From positions 7,703,501-7,767,500 of the forward strand of contig OU612074.1 in the NCBI GenBank assembly GCA_914767715.1: a stretch of DNA of 64,000 bases, given 5' to 3'. Shown here in pieces: positions 60,874 to 64,000 of the stretch. The stretch is from Membranipora membranacea (Eukaryota > Bryozoa > Gymnolaemata > Cheilostomatida > Membraniporidae). Under the pieces are notes generated by a model that worked only from the letters and a program-made list of their open reading frames with translations, did not search any database and was not told the origin of the DNA. Position 1 is the stretch's first letter; the number at the start of each line of letters is the position of its first letter. The position numbers and the translations under genes were made by a program.

Positions 60874-61970
60874 TTAAATCCAATAATACTCTGCTATGCA
60901 TCAGTGCTCAAACTAAAATCTGGATCATGAGGCGATTACCGTTAAGCTTGAGAACATGGAAATTTTAAGCAGAAATGGTAGGGTACCAGTCTACCTACAG
61001 ATAAGGCATTGGAAGGTAACCTAGTTGCTAATTGTCCTGAATGAATAATTATAATTTGCTTGCTAGGTTAACAACTCAGAGGTTCAACCCAAATAGGATA
61101 GAAATAAAACAAGAACTTTTGGAGTGTAAATGAACTCTAGTTATCTCCTCATATATTGTAATTTGTTATTTTAAGCTGACAATAATAATGTTCACCTTAC
61201 TCTTATTTCACAATTTTTGAAGGCGTTTATTACTTCCTCATGTTCAATCAATTATTCATTATTAATGAAGATATGAAGAAGAGTCAAGTTTTATCCTGTA
61301 TATTATGTAGTAACTCTCGTTAAGGTGGCTAAACTCAATGAATCCAGGGAATGACATAAAAATACAAAACATTTACATTTGATGTTTGTTTTGTTTATTC
61401 AAAAATCATAAAAAATACACATGATCACCGATGTGCAATACATTCTGCAATATCTCATTCCAACTAAATCCAGTAAGCGAATATTACAATTTCTGCCCCT
61501 TCCTAAACTTGTTTGTTTCTTAACTACACCTTTTGCCCACAAGGTAAAAATTTTTTGTCACCTACATTTATTAACAGAGGATTTAAAACCATGATTTCAT
61601 AAGTTCATAATTTGATATATGTGTCGCAGTCTCAGAAAGCAGGGATAAGTAGGGATTATCCGATTGATTATATGAAAGGTTAAAGGTTCAAAACTTATCT
61701 TTTTTTTCAGTTTTCTAATTTCTAGGAAACCTTCTACTAGAACCAAAAAGATCTGATCTTTCAGAATCAACAATCAGATTGGTTAAAAAATGAACAGAAA
61801 TCATTAGCTTGATCGTTTGACTGAATGATAGTTTGACTGATATATTAAAAACTTTGAAGCTCATTTTCTCATATAGACCATATGGTACATATAGCCGAAG
61901 GGCCCTACACCTTTTGGCTCTAATTTCAAAAATATTTGAGCAAGGAATTTAACTTATATTTTATTACCCT

Positions 61971-62295
61971 ATAGGAGTTTAGTTTTCGCGGCATTTAGGA
62001 TTCGCTTTTCGCGTTGATGCCTAGGTTGCGAAATTTAGTGTAACTTAAATTAAACTCACTCACCATAGTTTCATAAAAAATGTAGAATTATACAGGAATA
62101 CGCCTTACCTAAGCATGCAAGCTAGCGTGGTGTTGTGGTCTTAGTGTCTGCCTTGCCATCAGATGGAGATTTATGTCCTGGGTTCGCATCCCAGCTTGGA
62201 CATTTTTTTAAAAATTTTCACTAGTATGCCTACTAGCGAAATTTAGTACTAGTGAGATTTAGTACCAGGTCCAGATAGCGAAATTAAACTCTAGC
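61971..62295. mobile_element. TIR element with CGCGAAA words and tRNA-like interior
   Basis: The left end ATAGGAGTTTAGTTTTCGCG is mirrored, imperfectly, at the right by GCGAAATTAAACTCTAGCTC. GCGAAATTTAGT words recur inside. The interior carries a tRNA-like stretch (62122-62201). The borders are approximate and no clear target duplication is seen. Confidence 0.5.
62122..62201 (+). ncRNA. tRNA-like sequence inside the 61971-62295 element
   Basis: CTAGCGTGGTGTTGTGGTC resembles an A box region. Next are GTCTGCCTTGCCATCAGA, like an anticodon arm, and a good T arm, CTGGG-TTCGCAT-CCCAG, holding the B box GGTTCGCATCC. The acceptor ends do not pair convincingly, and a T run follows. It is likely a tRNA-derived SINE head or tRNA pseudogene, and it shares GTCTGCCTTG with the copy at 34898-34976. 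Confidence 0.5.
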
Positions 62296-63464
62296 TCCTC
62301 CAATTTTTTTATATTTTTGCCCTAATTACAGTGTTTCTGGTGTATCTTTTTGCCTTTTTGAGCCTAAATCGAGGAGCATGTTTTGACTGAAATGAGAGGA
62401 GGTAAAATAATAGACATAATAAAATAAAATGCTAATGCTAATCATATGAAATACAATCTATATATTTTAGATTATAAACTCGATAACATCTATTTAAAAA
62501 TTTGGTGATATTGATAGGTTATAACTGCCTTTACACTTATTGAAGGTGTATAGGCATTGATGTGAACTTCCTATACACCGTATAGGCCCGTATAGGCCAA
62601 TTTCCACCACTGGGCAATGTCACTTGGGTTCAATGTTGAGTATCTCAGATTGCGTTGACTACCACTAAGCACGGAGGTAGTATGATTTTATTCATATGAA
62701 GCTGTAAGTACTGCTCTACAATTCAAATTGTACCTCTGATGCCTGTTTGAGGTAGGCAGAGCTGTTCACTGAAAAATTGACTACTATTAAGGGTGAAAAA
62801 TTAAACAGTGCATCTCTGAATATGCCTTTGATAGATCCCGAATGGAGCATTGTTCACTATACTAGGATCAAGACACTTTTTAACACTGCTATATTTTCAC
62901 TGCGCGAGAACAAAGAGAAAACAAATTATAAATACTACCAACAATAAACATGGCATTATTTCATGTGGCAGAATTATCCATCATTAAAAGGAGTTATCCA
63001 TCATTAAAAAGTAACAGCCTAGTTCACATAGCTAAGTCAGTTTTGCTTTCTCTTTCAGAAAACTATGAACCTTTGTTTTTTGCATGCTGGGTCTCACAGC
63101 CTGACAGATACACACATAATGGGATAAAATTAAACACTGTACAACCGATTGATAACCACTGAAAATTTGGGATACCTAATCACCCGAACATTGTTTCCAT
63201 TCTAGATAATCAATGCAATTGGAATCTAAAGATTTTTGTTCCTACTTCAATTTACTTTATCAATGAGAATGAATGAAATAAAAAAGGCTTCAAATGAAAA
63301 ACATTGTTCACTACAGGTTTACTGCTCAGCAAGTTCTTGATATTGAGTCATTATGCATAACTACAGAAATTAATTTAAGAAGGTGCACACTAATTATTTC
63401 AAATATTATTTCTAGATCAAACTGATAAGATTGGCTTCTTCATGATCAGTGTCATTGGCAGCAC

Positions 63465-63697
63465 TCATTTTATCTCATGCACCTCAAGCTCATGTATGTT
63501 CAAGTAATTCTCAACCCCAAGCATTGTGACTCTAACATAGCTGCCAATCATTGAAGAAAAACACATATGCATCCTGATAGCTGGCTGATTTCCTGGTGAA
63601 TATGAGCAAGCTGATCTAGTACCCCTAACACCAAATCCTTCCTCTGAGGTGTCCACTGTCACACTGATGAGCACATTCCTCAATCTGTCACACAGAT
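63465..63697 (-). CDS. last exon of a discoidin/fucolectin-like (F5/8 type C) lectin gene, partial
   Basis: After a TTTGTTGCAG acceptor (reading leftwards, phase 1) come 77 codons ending in TGA at 63465. They contain LCDRLRNVLISVTVD, a cysteine pair region, and MIGSYVRVTMLGVENYLNIH followed by ELEV. The block GxYVRV...G..NYLNIHELEV is the C-terminal strand pattern of F5/8 type C and fucolectin (FTP) domains, which are extracellular sugar- or lipid-binding folds. The rest of the gene must lie beyond 64000. The frame stays open for 22 codons past the acceptor, but the splice site and the domain border favour 63697 as exon start. The specific member is unknown. Confidence 0.65.
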
Positions 63698-64000
63698 CTG
63701 CAACAAAGTAATATAAATACATGGCTACTGTTGGAGTACTTTTGTTATTCAATTGATCAATCACAGCATATTATGTTTTATTTTTTAAAAGGAGGTGAGT
63801 ATAGGATTGCCATCTGATAAAAAAACTGTTTAGGAGTGTATTGTGAAGAAAATAACTGTAGAGAAAATATGCTTTGTAGGATGAAAATTCAAATGAAATT
63901 TGTTGAAAATAAGCTAAATTGACCTAAATACCCTGTTCATCAAAATAGAAGAAGTTCAAATAAATGTTAATGTAACGATGTTAGAGAGTGCTGGCGTTAG
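63698..64000. other. presumed last intron of the lectin gene
   Basis: Non-coding AT-rich sequence from the acceptor at 63698 to the window edge. No upstream exon is visible. Confidence 0.45.

Larger units (their letters stand above)
56735..61619. repeat. large inverted duplication, right arm (orphan 5' half D)
   Basis: Reverse complement of 27175-32580. It starts abruptly at the broken exon 4 of pseudogene E and ends near TTTGATATATG at 61619. Relative to the left arm it lacks exon 2: the left-arm positions near 27825 and 28420 are joined here through a short piece (CATTTCTGCTTAAAATTTCC, reversed) that gene C also has near 39918. That means the arm came from a gene resembling both B and C, before B lost that piece. 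Confidence 0.85.
61620..63464. other. intergenic stretch between the inverted duplication and the lectin exon
   Basis: Apart from the TIR element at about 61971-62295 I see nothing supported here. A GTATAGGCCCGTATAGGCC short repeat is at 62579-62598, and a duplicated ATTATCCATCATTAAAA word lies near 62974-63010. Confidence 0.5.

Noticed and set aside
1-64000. CRISPR arrays, operons, Shine-Dalgarno sites, phage genes
   Set aside because: None seen. Gene structure, introns and transposons are eukaryotic.

Overview
This is nuclear DNA from an animal, most likely a marine invertebrate such as a sponge or cnidarian. The evidence is AT-rich sequence, genes split into short exons by GT-AG introns of a few hundred to a few thousand bases, and remains of hAT, non-LTR, Harbinger-like and TTAA-target transposons. 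The species cannot be fixed from the sequence, and there are no bacterial-type operons. The core of the window is one multigene family that I do not recognise by name. I assembled three intact members by hand. Gene A (+, 7382-12824, 598 codons), gene B (-, 19236-30200, 631 codons) and gene C (-, 35710-42554, 607 codons) each have seven exons with the same intron phases. Each encodes a signal peptide, a large glycosylated ectodomain with a beta-propeller-like middle, a cysteine-rich stalk, one membrane helix and a short basic tail: a type I surface protein. Around them lie broken relatives: a decayed second 3' end behind A, a two-exon pseudogene E (55245-56734, +), and an orphan promoter with exon 1, D (58507, +). 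D sits in a roughly 5-kb inverted duplication of the 5' half of B. Layout: 1-7381 is mostly non-coding, with one TTAA MITE and an unexplained 188-codon frame. 7382-12824 is gene A, and 12825-15680 holds decayed exon copies and direct repeats. 15684-18075 is a 5' piece of a non-LTR retrotransposon. 19236-30200 is gene B, whose 5.9-kb intron 2 carries a complete-ended but dead hAT transposon (22329-27016). 30201-35709 is intergenic with two small TIR elements. 35710-42554 is gene C, with a U2 snRNA-like fragment in intron 1. 42555-55240 is gene-poor, with a Harbinger-like MITE, a 1350-bp palindromic foldback element and a diffuse repeat field. 55245-61619 is pseudogene E plus the inverted duplicate D. 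At 63465-63697 lies the last exon of a discoidin/fucolectin-like gene that runs off the right edge. The most interesting biology is the surface-receptor family. B and C are nearly identical in exons 2-4 and the introns around them, but diverge from exon 5 on and in exon 1. In exon 4 I count about 13 amino-acid-changing against 5 silent differences. Local duplication, inversion, probable gene conversion and fast protein change are what one expects of a recognition or immune receptor cluster, but that function is inference. A second theme is small non-autonomous elements: several have TTAA target duplications, and three TIR-bounded elements carry tRNA-like pol III promoter sequences inside.
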